The notes beneath the pieces are model-generated. The model was not told the origin of the DNA. It saw nothing but the letters and a program-made list of their open reading frames with translations, and did not search any database. From Gemmatimonadota bacterium (lineage in GTDB: Bacteria; Gemmatimonadota; Gemmatimonadetes; Gemmatimonadales; Gemmatimonadaceae), in NCBI GenBank assembly GCA_003222065.1, contig QHUV01000070.1, positions 1 through 14,066 of the forward strand: a stretch of DNA of 14,066 nucleotides, read 5' to 3'. Within the stretch, counting starts at the first letter, position 1, and every line of letters begins with the position of its first letter. A program made the position numbers and the translations under genes. Below, piece by piece: positions 1 to 7,208 of this stretch.

Positions 1-57
1 GTTCACTCGAGCCAGTATACAGGTGGCGAGATCCGCGGCCAGATAGTGAAGCAATAA
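1..57 (+). CDS. C-terminal end of a CHRD-domain-like protein (partial)
   Basis: An open frame from base 1 encodes VHSSQYTGGEIRGQIVKQ and stops at TAA 55-57; the gene begins left of the window. The ending resembles the last strand of CHRD domains (chordin-like, also in bacterial secreted proteins), which typically finish with a motif like 'HT..YPGGEIRGQI'. The family match rests on about 15 residues, from memory. CHRD proteins are usually exported; no specific function is assigned. The gene converges on the minus-strand peptidase gene and shares the hairpin at 71-104 as terminator. Confidence 0.6.
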   Translation, partial: VHSSQYTGGEIRGQIVKQ

Positions 58-70
58 CGCACCAGAACAG

Positions 71-104
71 AAAAAGGGCCGCGGCATGCGCCGCGGCCCT
101 TTTT
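71..104. terminator. Perfect bidirectional intrinsic terminator
   Basis: A 15-nt arm AAAAAGGGCCGCGGC (71-85), a 4-nt loop ATGC, and the exact reverse complement (90-104). The GC-rich stem is flanked by A5 on one side and T5 on the other, so it reads as a rho-independent terminator on both strands. It lies 14 bp after the plus-strand stop (TAA 55-57) and 23 bp after the minus-strand stop (127), as expected between convergent genes. Confidence 0.93.
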
Positions 105-126
105 CCTTGTTCCGACGGTGGCCGAC

Positions 127-1263
127 CTACTGCTCCGCCACGCGGTTTGCGCTCTTCCGCGAATAGCGATCGAACCAGCTTTCCAAGTACAATTGGGTCC
201 GTAAATAATTCGATGGTCGCGAGCTCGTGCCATGCCACTCGTCGTTGAATCGGATCATCGCCGTTGGCACCTTGCGGAGCTTGAGGGCGCGATAGAACTC
301 CTCCGTCTGCGAGATCGGCGTTCGCAGATCGTTCACGCCGGTCATCAATAACGTCGGCGTCGTGACGTTCCCGACATACATTAACGGGCTCCGCTTCAGA
401 TGCTCGGCGGGATCCTCCCATGGTAGTTTCGCAAAGTTGTAATACCACGACGCTCCGTCGGTGATGCCGACGAAGCTCACCCAGTCGATCACTGGGCACA
501 GCGAAGCCGCGGCCGCGAAGCGATTCGTGTGGCCCACGGTCCACGCGGTGAGCACGCCGCCCCCCGAGCAGCCGTAGACGAACATGTTGTTGGCATCGAC
601 GTAGCCGCGGCCGATCACCGTGTCGACGGCGGCCATTAAGTCATCGAAGTCCTTACCCGGATACGCATTCTTGATCGCGTTGCCAAACGCACTTCCGTAG
701 CCGGTCGAGCCGCGCGGATTCGTGTAGAGCACGACGTATCCGTCCGCTGCTTGCTGCTGCCGCCCGAAGTTGAACGCGACGTTGTACATCGAGTGCGGTC
801 CGCCATGGATCTCGAGGATGAGCGGATACTTCTTCGCCGGATCGAAATCCGGCGGCTTCACGACCCAGCCTTGCACCTTGAGGCCGTCTCGCGTCGACAC
901 CCAGATCTCGTCCTGCGCGCCGATCTTCTTGCCGAAGAGCACGTCGTCATTCACGCTCGTGAGCTGACGAGCACTCGCCGGCTGTTTCAGATCGAACGTC
1001 ACGACGTCGTTAGGCTTGCTCGCCGTTGCGGAAATGCCGACGGCCAAGCCGCGCGCATCGATGTCGCTCACGCTGAGTACCTGATTCCCCTTCGTCACCG
1101 GCCGCACGTCGCCCTTCAGCGTCGCCACGTAGAGGTTGCGGGATCCCTCATTCTCGGCGTTGAAGTAGACGCCGCTACCGTCTCTCGCCCACATGAGTCC
1201 TGACGGAGAGCGGTCGAGCGTTCCCGAGATCACGCGCGGGTTGCTGCCGTCGGCATTCATCAC
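127..1263 (-). CDS. S9 prolyl-oligopeptidase-like peptidase, C-terminal catalytic fragment
   Basis: This is the alpha/beta-hydrolase half of the gene whose 5' half lies at 1175-2008. Family features are complete: the IHGGPH oxyanion region, TNPRGSTGYG, the nucleophile serine in YGCSGGG, the catalytic Asp in GVNDLRTP, and the catalytic His in EWHGTSSRP. The N-terminal part still shows propeller sequence (MNADGSNPR, NEGSRNLY). Coding similarity continues upstream of the formal GTG at 1263 to about 1330, with residues like EIAYAGFDSTSDTW but no start codon, until an in-frame TAA. The fragment therefore lacks its own start and is part of a broken gene. The family cleaves oligopeptides, and the N-terminal half's signal peptide points to the periplasm. 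The stop is 23 bp from the terminator at 71-104. Confidence 0.85.
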   Translation of the reverse strand: MMNADGSNPRVISGTLDRSPSGLMWARDGSGVYFNAENEGSRNLYVATLKGDVRPVTKGNQVLSVSDIDARGLAVGISATASKPNDVVTFDLKQPASARQLTSVNDDVLFGKKIGAQDEIWVSTRDGLKVQGWVVKPPDFDPAKKYPLILEIHGGPHSMYNVAFNFGRQQQAADGYVVLYTNPRGSTGYGSAFGNAIKNAYPGKDFDDLMAAVDTVIGRGYVDANNMFVYGCSGGGVLTAWTVGHTNRFAAAASLCPVIDWVSFVGITDGASWYYNFAKLPWEDPAEHLKRSPLMYVGNVTTPTLLMTGVNDLRTPISQTEEFYRALKLRKVPTAMIRFNDEWHGTSSRPSNYLRTQLYLESWFDRYSRKSANRVAEQ

Positions 1264-2008
1264 GTAAAGCTTCGAATCGACCCACGTGTCGCTCGTCGAA
1301 TCGAAACCGGCGTAGGCGATCTCCGGTCGTTATCTGGCGCGGCGTGCCGCCGCCGTCCGACGACAGGACGAAGATGTGCGTGCTGCCATCCTCGACGTAG
1401 CCTTGTCGATCGCGGCGGTAATTCAGCTTCTGTACGATACGCGGTGGCTCGACCCACTTTGCTCCCTTCGGTGGCGTGGGCATCGCGATGCGCCAATCGT
1501 CACGCGCCGGTACGAGCATCGTAAAAGCGAGCCACTTGCCGTCGGGCGACCACTCCAGACCGGACGGATTCTCGGTGAGATGCGTTAGCTGAGAGACCGC
1601 GCCTTCGGCGTCCATCCAACGCACGAAGACTTGAGAGCCGTTAGGCTCACCGCGGGCGACGTATGCGATTCGCGACCCGTCCGGCGACCAGCGCGCATCC
1701 GAGCCATCGAGCAGGAACCGATTGTGCGAGCCGTCGACGCTCATCATCCAGAGCGACGACTTCCACTGATCGTTGACCTTGTCGATCCAGCGCCTCGTGT
1801 AGACTAACTGCTTGCCATCGGGAGAGAGCTGTGGGTCTTGAACGTCTTCCCAGTCGAGATACTGCTCGAGTCGCAGTGATGCCGGCGAACGTGATGCATG
1901 CTCGGCACCTTGCTGCTGCGCAATCCGCGTCGTCTGCTGAGACGAAGCGAGAAGGGGAATGACCGCAAGCGCCGAGAACACGAGTGGCGTCGCGAGTCGT
2001 CTACGCAT
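1175..2008 (-). pseudogene. S9 prolyl-oligopeptidase-like peptidase, N-terminal propeller fragment (frameshifted)
   Basis: This is the 5' half of the peptidase gene. The ATG at 2006-2008 is preceded by AGGAG at good spacing. Residues 1-24 (MRRRLATPLVFSALAVIPLLASS) form a signal peptide. Propeller blades follow with repeated WSPDG or LSPDG motifs (SPDGKQLVY, SPDGSRIAY, SPDGKWLAF). The family-like sequence stops at GGGTPRQITTGD (about residue 228, near base 1325); everything after it down to 1175 is out-of-frame readthrough. The true continuation resumes in another frame at 'EIAYAGFD'. Summed, the halves give roughly 625 residues. From memory, close relatives run to about 680-700 and carry more propeller between these points, so an out-of-frame internal deletion is more likely than a one-base slip. 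Confidence 0.8.
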
Positions 2009-2081
2009 GTCGTACTCCTATGCGGGGGCCCTTGAGTTGACACCGCTCGCCATCCGCGCGCAAGACCGGACGCGATTGTAC

Positions 2082-2109
2082 AAAAAAGCCCGGCCGCGAA
2101 AGCGACCGG
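2082..2109 (-). terminator. Intrinsic terminator after the L,D-transpeptidase gene
   Basis: Read on the minus strand, a hairpin with stem CCGG-T-CGC / GCG-G-CCGG and loop TTTC is followed by GC and six T residues (A6 at 2082-2087 on plus). It starts 27 nt after the transpeptidase stop and separates that gene from the downstream peptidase gene, which would then need its own promoter in the remaining 70 bp. Confidence 0.85.
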
Positions 2110-2135
2110 ACCGCAGTCCCGGATCTCCCCTGCTT

Positions 2136-2788
2136 CTAGAAGATGTACACCTTCGTGCCCACCGGAACGTACGTGTACAGCCACTCGATGTCTTCGTCGC
2201 GCAGTCGAACGCAACCATGCGTCGCGGCAAAACCAATCGATTCTTTGTCAGGCGTCCCGTGGAGTAGATAGCCTTCACCAAGGTCCAATCGATATTTCCC
2301 CAGCTCGCCCTCGACGCGCCGGTTCTTCGTCCCCGTCGGAGGCACAAAAAGCGTGCTGTCGAACACGATGTGCTCGTCGACGGGCAAGTCATAGAAGTGT
2401 GCATCCTTTCCGACCACACCCACGATAGTGTCGCGAACAACCAGCGCACGGCCGTCTGATAGCTTGATCGGCTGGCCGCGCTCGATCTTGCGTAATTTCA
2501 GGCTGTACTCTGTCGCGACTTCAGCATAGAGCCAATCGGGCGGAATCCAGATCGGATCGGCTTCCTTGCGCAAGACACTGCGAATGCCGCGTGGTGTTCG
2601 GAAAGTCCACGTCCTCTTGCCGTATTTGAGAGACGTGCCTTTGGCCGTGGCAACAGGTGCACTGAGCACCGTGTCCTCGCCGACGATCGCCCACAGCCGC
2701 TTGTCCTGCAAGGAAACAATGAGACGAAAGCCTGGGCGGAAGCGCAGGACGGCAAAAACGCGAGGACGAATAGCGCGAGACGTTTCAT
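2136..2788 (-). CDS. L,D-transpeptidase (YkuD fold), exported, with an apparent frameshift after the signal peptide
   Basis: The main reading frame (TTG 2711 to TAG 2136, 191 codons) carries the YkuD signature: HGT at residues 151-153, SIGFAATHGCVRL with His165 and catalytic Cys167, and a C-terminal DEDIEWLYTYVPVGT. These enzymes form 3-3 peptidoglycan crosslinks or attach proteins to peptidoglycan in the periplasm. The frame has no signal peptide of its own, but one (MKRLALFVLAFLPSCASAQA) starts at ATG 2786-2788 in another frame. Adding one base near 2730, so that TTTCGTCTC reads TTTCCGTCTC, joins them as AQAF-RLIVSLQDKRLWAI. I therefore treat 2136-2788 as one gene with a one-base deletion, either real or a sequencing error. 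A TTG at 2827 and an ATG at 2818 are possible alternative starts. The terminator at 2082-2109 follows. Confidence 0.83.
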
Positions 2789-2832
2789 GGATTCTTGCTG
2801 CGGTTTCGTGGTCGCCATAAGCCTCAAAGATA

Positions 2833-2868
2833 ATCGTGCCGCCCCGCTCCGTGGCGGGGCAGCACGAT
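2833..2868 (-). terminator. Strong hairpin after the beta-barrel gene
   Basis: The arm ATCGTGC (2833-2839) and GCCCCGC (2841-2847) pairs with GCGGGGC (2854-2860) and GCACGAT (2862-2868), with one C/A mismatch at 2840/2861 and a 6-nt loop. It lies 25 nt after the barrel-gene stop on minus. There is no clean T tract (TATCTTTG follows), so termination is likely but may be incomplete, allowing readthrough into the transpeptidase gene. Confidence 0.65.
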
Positions 2869-2893
2869 GGTAAATACCCCTAGCCCCGCTCGC

Positions 2894-3913
2894 TTAGAAC
2901 TGAATCCCGAGAATGATCGGGACGAACTTCGCCTCAGCGTACGGGAAACCAGTGACCGCGTCGGGCTTCACGCTCACATAACGTGATTCAACGAACAGGC
3001 CCGTCATGTGCCCGAAGTTGAAGTTGAAGCCCCCGCCCGCGTTCCAGCCCCACTTCCAACTCGCATTGCTGAACGTCCGTTGATTGGTCGGCGCGTTCGG
3101 ATTGGTGAAGTCCTGATTGAAGCCCGTGAACTTGCTCGCCGTGGCGCCGCCGAGCACGTAGAACCGGCTCCACGTGCGGCCGAGCGGTACACGCAGCTTC
3201 AGATCCGCGTTGCCGGAGTAGACCGTTAGATCCGGTGCGCTGAAGGCCGCGTTGTAGTTCTTACCCGCCAACCGGTCGAATGAACCATCGACGCGAATAC
3301 CAAACGGCGAATGGCTGATATCCCAGCCGATCGGCACGGTGACGTTCCACCCAGTGTTGTAACCGCCGGTGTTTGTCGCCGCGCTCTTCATGTCGCCCAT
3401 TGGCAAGCTCGCGCCACCGGCGATGCCGATGTATGCGCCTCCTAGCCAACGACGCATCGAGATCCTCGCCGCTTCCGCACGAGCGATCGAGTCTGCTCGC
3501 GCGATGGAATCCTGCCGCGCCTTCTCGACGGCGGCGACGGAATCCTGACGACGACGCTCAGCTGCGGCGATCGAATCGCGCCGCATCTGCTCAACGCGGG
3601 CGATCGAATCCTGCCGCGCCCGCTCAACTGCTGCAATCGAATCCTGACGCGCACGCTCCGCCGCTGCGATCGAATCCTGATTGACCGCGGGCGTTGGTGC
3701 TGGTTGCGCCGCCACCTCTCCAGTAGAGGTGTTCCGATCTTTGCTGATCGGAATGCGCTGCGAGGAAGTAGTTCGACGCGCTGTCCGCGGTCGCGTCGTA
3801 CGGGTGGTCCGGCGAGTCGAGTCCCGCTGCTGCGCCTGCGCAGTCGACACGCCTCCCAAGGTCAGGGCGATCGCGAGGCCGATCGCACAGCTACTCGAAA
3901 ACCCAATTCGCAT
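2894..3913 (-). CDS. Outer-membrane beta-barrel-like protein with an 11-residue tandem repeat
   Basis: 339 residues. The ATG at 3911-3913 is preceded by GGAGGAG four bases upstream. Residues 1-28 are a signal peptide (cleavage after AQA). Residues 29-60 are an Arg/Thr-rich basic linker. Residues 79-133 hold five 11-residue units of consensus QDSIAAVERAR plus a partial sixth to about residue 150: a charged helix with hendecad periodicity, probably a coiled coil. From about 155 the sequence is Gly/aromatic-rich with alternating hydrophobic strands (GGAYIGIAGGASLPMGD, WKWGWNAGGGFNFNFG) and ends in ...IILGIQF. A C-terminal Phe is typical of outer-membrane barrels. The barrel is small (about 8 strands, inferred). 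The role is unknown; the helical region might contact peptidoglycan or periplasmic partners. No named family is claimed. Confidence 0.8.
   Translation of the reverse strand: MRIGFSSSCAIGLAIALTLGGVSTAQAQQRDSTRRTTRTTRPRTARRTTSSQRIPISKDRNTSTGEVAAQPAPTPAVNQDSIAAAERARQDSIAAVERARQDSIARVEQMRRDSIAAAERRRQDSVAAVEKARQDSIARADSIARAEAARISMRRWLGGAYIGIAGGASLPMGDMKSAATNTGGYNTGWNVTVPIGWDISHSPFGIRVDGSFDRLAGKNYNAAFSAPDLTVYSGNADLKLRVPLGRTWSRFYVLGGATASKFTGFNQDFTNPNAPTNQRTFSNASWKWGWNAGGGFNFNFGHMTGLFVESRYVSVKPDAVTGFPYAEAKFVPIILGIQF
3515..3679 (-). repeat. Five 33-bp tandem repeats inside the barrel gene
   Basis: Five in-frame 33-bp units encode QDSIAAAERAR, QDSIAAVERAR, QDSIARVEQMR, RDSIAAAERRR and QDSVAAVEKAR. A degenerate sixth (QDSIARADSIA...) runs to about 3464. 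At DNA level GAATCC and CGATCGAATC-like words recur every 33 bp. Such arrays can change copy number by slippage, altering helix length without breaking the frame. Confidence 0.9.
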
Positions 3914-4217
3914 TTTCTCCTCCCACTGTGCCGCCCTCCGCGTTCAGCCCCCGCGGGCGACCTTGCGGGCGGAGCACCCGAACCGGCAGCGGATCCCTTC
4001 TTTTCGACTCGGAGGAGGTGGGGCTCACCCCCGGCGTCCCGCAGCATCGCGAGACATTTCCTTGCGACCTACTGCGTACTGCGGCCGCTCCAAATCGAAG
4101 CGAGTGGACCGCCGATGCCGGTCGCGCTCCGAGCGACGACCATCGTCGCGGCACTCGGGACAGAGGCATCCTGCGTGCCGTGGCGCCCCTGAATCCCTGA
4201 CAGCTTTGAAGGAAAGT

Positions 4218-4274
4218 GAGCACAACCGATAGCTCGGCTCGTTACGTGATCTAAATCACGAGATTGTTGTGCTC
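4218..4274. repeat. Nested inverted repeat (outer 9-bp arms around an inner palindrome)
   Basis: The outer arms GAGCACAAC (4218-4226) and GTTGTGCTC (4266-4274) are exact reverse complements. Inside them lies the 16-bp palindrome at 4245-4260, placed asymmetrically (18 nt on one side, 5 nt on the other). As RNA the minus transcript could fold here, 30 nt after the kinase stop, so it may end the export-cluster transcript. There is no T run directly after it. Confidence 0.6.
4245..4260. promoter_or_regulatory. CRP/FNR-type palindrome CGTGATCTAAATCACG
   Basis: A perfect 16-bp palindrome containing GTGA-N6-TCAC, the half-site spacing of CRP/FNR-superfamily operators. It sits in an A/T-richer pocket, 44 bp beyond the kinase stop and about 330 bp upstream of the barrel gene. 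Binding by a CRP/FNR-like regulator is inference. It could instead be the apex of the larger stem-loop at 4218-4274. Confidence 0.45.
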
Positions 4275-4303
4275 GCCTTGCATGAACGAGTGTTCGCGAC
4301 TCA

Positions 4304-5659
4304 TCAGCCAGTGCCGCGCACTGCCTCGTCCATCGATAATCGGAAGGTGGCAATGCAGCCCGGTGCACTCTTTCGATTCTCCAATAAGAGCGCGCCACCA
4401 TGTGCTTCCGCAATTTGGCGCGACAGAACGAGTCCAATTCCCGATCCTTGTGGCTTTGTGGTGAAGAACGGCACGAACAGGTTCGCGCTGCTCGGCAGTC
4501 CTGGACCTTCGTCTTCGATCATGATCGAAATTGTGCCGTTTTGGCGTGTCCATCGGATACAGACGTCACCGCCAGTCTCGAGCGACGCGTCGACGGCGTT
4601 GCGCAGAAGGTTTATAAGAAGCTGATCAAGCTGGTCGCCGTCGGCACGAATGGTCGTCTGCGGTCCGCCCTCTACACGTACCGGTAGTCGCGTCTCGAGC
4701 GCGGCGACGCGTCGCACCCAAGTGCCGACATCGAGCGGCACTCGCTGCGGCGCCGGCAAACGAGCGAGTCGTGCATACGCCGACATGAATCGGATCAGCG
4801 CTTCCGAACGGCCACCTATCACCGCCAGTCCTCGGCGGATGTCATCGTCGACATCGCCAGCGCGAGTCGGGCGATCGAGCAAGGTTTGCAGACTTCCGGC
4901 AATCGATTTGATCGGCGCCAGAGAGTTGTTGATCTCGTGGCTCAGTACGCGAACGAGCCGACGCCATGCTTGCAGCTCTTCTTCGCGCAGCGCTTTTGTG
5001 ACGTCGGCGAGCACGAGCAGCGTATGTGGGCGTCCGTTCTGTCGAAACGATCCGCGTCGTACCTCCCAGCGACCGGCTGCGCCGGGGAATGTCACGTCCA
5101 TGGTGCGGGGCGATTCACCGACGAGACAGTCGGCGAGTCCAACTTGCTCGGCGGTGCGTCCAAGCAATCGCTCCGCCACATGACCGAGAAGGCGTTCACC
5201 GGCGCTGTTCACGAGTCGCAAACGCTCATCGTCGTCGAACGCGAATACGGCAACGTCAATGTCGGCCATCACCGTTCGCAGCAGTGCGGTCGCCTCCATC
5301 GCGCCCAGCCGCTGCGTGCGCAGTGTTTCGCCGAGCAGATTCGCCTCGAGATATGCCAGTCCGAGCGCGTCCTCCCGTTCCGCACCGCGCGCCCGAATGG
5401 AGTAGTCACCCTCGCGCAATGCCGCGAGCATGTTCGACAACGTCTGCAACGGGCGGACGACACGTTCTCGCAGCACGAACGCCGTAATAAGCCACGAGCC
5501 GAGTACGACGAGGCCGAGCGTCCATTGCACTTTGGCGCTGTAATTGTCACGCCAAAGCAAGGCGAGCGACACGACGATGCCCGGCAATCCCGCAAGCAGC
5601 GCCAATTGCAGCACCCTCCGCTCGTGAGGCGCTAGCGGCTTCTCTCGTCGGTCGGCCAT
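4304..5659 (-). CDS. Membrane sensor histidine kinase, NtrB/NtrY-like
   Basis: 451 residues from the ATG at 5657-5659. A longer in-frame start at 5743 would translate the intergenic repeat and is rejected. Two membrane helices lie at about 16-36 and 47-64 with only a short loop between, so there is no large sensor domain outside. HAMP-like linker at about 65-120; PAS domain at about 125-220. The HisKA phosphoacceptor is His241 in VLSHEINNSLAPI, the form found in kinases that pair with sigma-54 regulators. The ATPase domain has NLLRNAVDAS (350-359), DEGPGLP (383-389) and GSGIGLVLSRQ (405-415). It lies last in the export cluster, just downstream of its likely partner regulator, and probably senses a membrane or cytoplasmic signal through its PAS domain. 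No clear Shine-Dalgarno sequence precedes the start. Confidence 0.92.
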   Translation of the reverse strand: MADRREKPLAPHERRVLQLALLAGLPGIVVSLALLWRDNYSAKVQWTLGLVVLGSWLITAFVLRERVVRPLQTLSNMLAALREGDYSIRARGAEREDALGLAYLEANLLGETLRTQRLGAMEATALLRTVMADIDVAVFAFDDDERLRLVNSAGERLLGHVAERLLGRTAEQVGLADCLVGESPRTMDVTFPGAAGRWEVRRGSFRQNGRPHTLLVLADVTKALREEELQAWRRLVRVLSHEINNSLAPIKSIAGSLQTLLDRPTRAGDVDDDIRRGLAVIGGRSEALIRFMSAYARLARLPAPQRVPLDVGTWVRRVAALETRLPVRVEGGPQTTIRADGDQLDQLLINLLRNAVDASLETGGDVCIRWTRQNGTISIMIEDEGPGLPSSANLFVPFFTTKPQGSGIGLVLSRQIAEAHGGALLLENRKSAPGCIATFRLSMDEAVRGTG

Positions 5660-5666
5660 TCGAGAA

Positions 5667-5752
5667 CGTAGAGGGTTGAGCGTGGAGCGTAAAATTCCCG
5701 TTGTCGTGAGCTTAACGCTCTGCGCTCGACGCACAACGCACAACGCTCTACG
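5667..5752. repeat. Inverted arrays of a GAGCGTT-like heptamer between regulator and kinase genes
   Basis: On the minus strand five heptamers lie in tandem over 5714-5748: GAGCGTT, GTGCGTT, GTGCGTC, GAGCGCA, GAGCGTT. On the plus strand three more, GAGGGTT, GAGCGTG and GAGCGTA, lie at 5671-5691. The two arrays face each other and can pair as a long imperfect stem, with CGTAGAG at both outer ends (5667-5673 and, inverted, 5746-5752). The element fills almost the whole 94-bp gap between the regulator stop and the kinase start. Confidence 0.8.
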
Positions 5753-5753
5753 A

Positions 5754-7127
5754 CTAGAGCTCGTACGTCGCGATCCTCCGATATAGCGCGCTGCGGGAAA
5801 GGCCGAGTGCTTGGGCGGCGCGGCTCACATTGCCATCGTAGCGACTCAACGCCTTTTGGATCAACAATCGCTCGACTTCTTCGAGCGTGAGGTCCTCGAG
5901 GCGTGGCGCGGCCGAACCTGTGCCGCGCAGCGCAAGATCATGCGCGCGCACCTGCTCCGACTGCGCGAGCAACACAGCTCGCTCGACGGCGTGATCGAGC
6001 TCGCGAATGTTGCCGGGCCAAGGGTGCTCGAGGAGCACCTTCATCGCGCCGGCGTCGAATCCCGCGAGCTGCTTCCGGTAGCGGGCGGCGTGCCGCCTCA
6101 AGAAGTGCATCGCCAGCGACGGAATATCCTCGCGCCGTTCGCGAAGCGCCGGCAATTGAAGCTCAATCGTGTTGATGCGAAAGAGAAGGTCCTCACGAAA
6201 GCGCCCCGCGGCCACCTCCTCATTCAAGCGCGCGTTCGTTGCCGAGATCACTCGGACGTCAACGTGGCGCGCCTTCGACGAGCCGACGCGCTCGACATCT
6301 CCCGTTTGCAACACGCGCAGCAGCTTGGCTTGCAGCGCAAGTGGAACGTTGCCGATCTCGTCGAGGAAGATCGTACCGGAATCGGATAGCTCGAATCGCC
6401 CCACGCGATCCATTTTCGCGTCCGTAAACGAGCCTTTGACGTGCCCGAAGAGCTCACTCTCGAAGAGGCCCTCGGAGAGCCCGCCCATGTTCACCGGAAT
6501 GAACGGCTTTTGGGCCCGCGCCGACGAGGCGTGCAGCCACTGCGCGACCAGCTCCTTTCCGGTGCCGTGCTCGCCACTGATGAGCACATTCGCATCGGAA
6601 GGGCCGACGCGTTCCATCAGTTGCAAGACCGGCTTCATCTTCGGCGACTCGGCAATGAGACGTGGAAGATGATCGCGCCGGAGAAGGCGATTCTCGTTCT
6701 CCAGTCGCCGCGCCCGACGCAGCGCGCGACCCAGTTCGACCTGCGTGCCGAGAATCGTCATGAGTCGGGCATTGTCCCACGGCTTCTCGACATAGTCACG
6801 CGCACCGCGACGCATCGCTTCGACGGCGCCCTCCACACTCCCCCACGCGGTCATCACGATGATCGGAAGCTCGGGCTCGAGGCCGCCTAACTGCTGCAGG
6901 AGATCGAGTCCTTCTCTACCGGACGTGGTGTCGCGGGTGTAGTTCATGTCGAGCAGGAGCGCGTCGTAGTCGCGCTTCTCGAGTGCCGAGAGGACCGCGG
7001 ACGGCGAGCCAGCGGTGTCGATGTCGTAGCCGTGCGTCTTGAGCAGCAAGCGCAAGGCCTCGACGACGTCGGTCTGGTCGTCGGCGACGAGGACGTGTGG
7101 TCGGGATCGAAGATCTGATGTTGACAT
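5754..7127 (-). CDS. NtrC-type sigma-54-dependent response regulator
   Basis: 457 residues from the ATG at 7125-7127, with GGAG just upstream. Receiver domain 10-125: acidic pair Asp16/Asp17, phosphoacceptor Asp60 (ALLLDMN), Thr93 and Lys115. AAA+ domain about 155-395: Walker A GEHGTGKE (185-192), ESELFGH (223-229), Walker B IFLDEIGN (253-260), arginine-finger region RFREDLLFRIN (309-319) and HPWPGNIREL (368-377). Fis-type helix-turn-helix at 415-455 (GNVSRAAQALGLSRSALYRRI). The sigma-54 contact loop, normally GAFTGA, reads GSFTDA (residues 232-237): Phe and Thr are kept, while the last Gly is Asp. It probably activates sigma-54 promoters on phosphorylation by the adjacent kinase, with the export genes as the likely target by context. 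A helical linker at 128-152 joins receiver and ATPase. Confidence 0.94.
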   Translation of the reverse strand: MSTSDLRSRPHVLVADDQTDVVEALRLLLKTHGYDIDTAGSPSAVLSALEKRDYDALLLDMNYTRDTTSGREGLDLLQQLGGLEPELPIIVMTAWGSVEGAVEAMRRGARDYVEKPWDNARLMTILGTQVELGRALRRARRLENENRLLRRDHLPRLIAESPKMKPVLQLMERVGPSDANVLISGEHGTGKELVAQWLHASSARAQKPFIPVNMGGLSEGLFESELFGHVKGSFTDAKMDRVGRFELSDSGTIFLDEIGNVPLALQAKLLRVLQTGDVERVGSSKARHVDVRVISATNARLNEEVAAGRFREDLLFRINTIELQLPALRERREDIPSLAMHFLRRHAARYRKQLAGFDAGAMKVLLEHPWPGNIRELDHAVERAVLLAQSEQVRAHDLALRGTGSAAPRLEDLTLEEVERLLIQKALSRYDGNVSRAAQALGLSRSALYRRIATYEL

Positions 7128-7154
7128 GCGCTCCAGACGTTGATGATAAAGCGA

Positions 7155-7185
7155 AAGGGCGGAACGCACTTGCCGCTCCGCCCTT
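7155..7185 (-). terminator. Hairpin between the second ATPase gene and the regulator gene
   Basis: AAGGGCGGA (7155-7163) pairs perfectly with TCCGCCCTT (7177-7185) around a 13-nt loop. It lies 23 bp after the ATPase stop and 28 bp before the regulator's start. On minus it is followed by TCGCTTTATC, a weak T-rich tail, so it may act as a partial terminator or mRNA-processing structure that lowers expression of the regulator and kinase relative to the transporter. Confidence 0.5.
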
Positions 7186-7208
7186 GCCAACTTTGCTCGT
7201 GAGATGGC

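Larger units (their letters stand above)
3914..4303. other. Intergenic region with no convincing gene
   Basis: 390 bp between the sensor kinase stop (4304) and the barrel-gene start (3913). Open frames here on both strands (for example 3891-4223 minus) are Arg-rich and look like no protein I know, so I call none. The right part (4218-4274) holds a nested palindrome described separately. The left part must contain the barrel-gene promoter, but I see no clear -35/-10 pair. A small hairpin GCGACGA/TCGTCGC lies at 4133-4149. Confidence 0.6.

Noticed and set aside
3515..3679. Regular 33-bp repeats suggesting a CRISPR array
   Set aside because: The units abut with no unique spacers, and they encode an in-frame 11-residue repeat within a complete gene.
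3891..4223. Minus-strand open frame of 110 codons between kinase and barrel genes
   Set aside because: Arg/Ser-rich translation without domain or ribosome-binding site; it overlaps the well-supported barrel-gene start and the palindrome.
4886..5635. 249-codon plus-strand open frame opposite the sensor kinase
   Set aside because: It is a shadow frame. The minus strand carries all kinase motifs in order.
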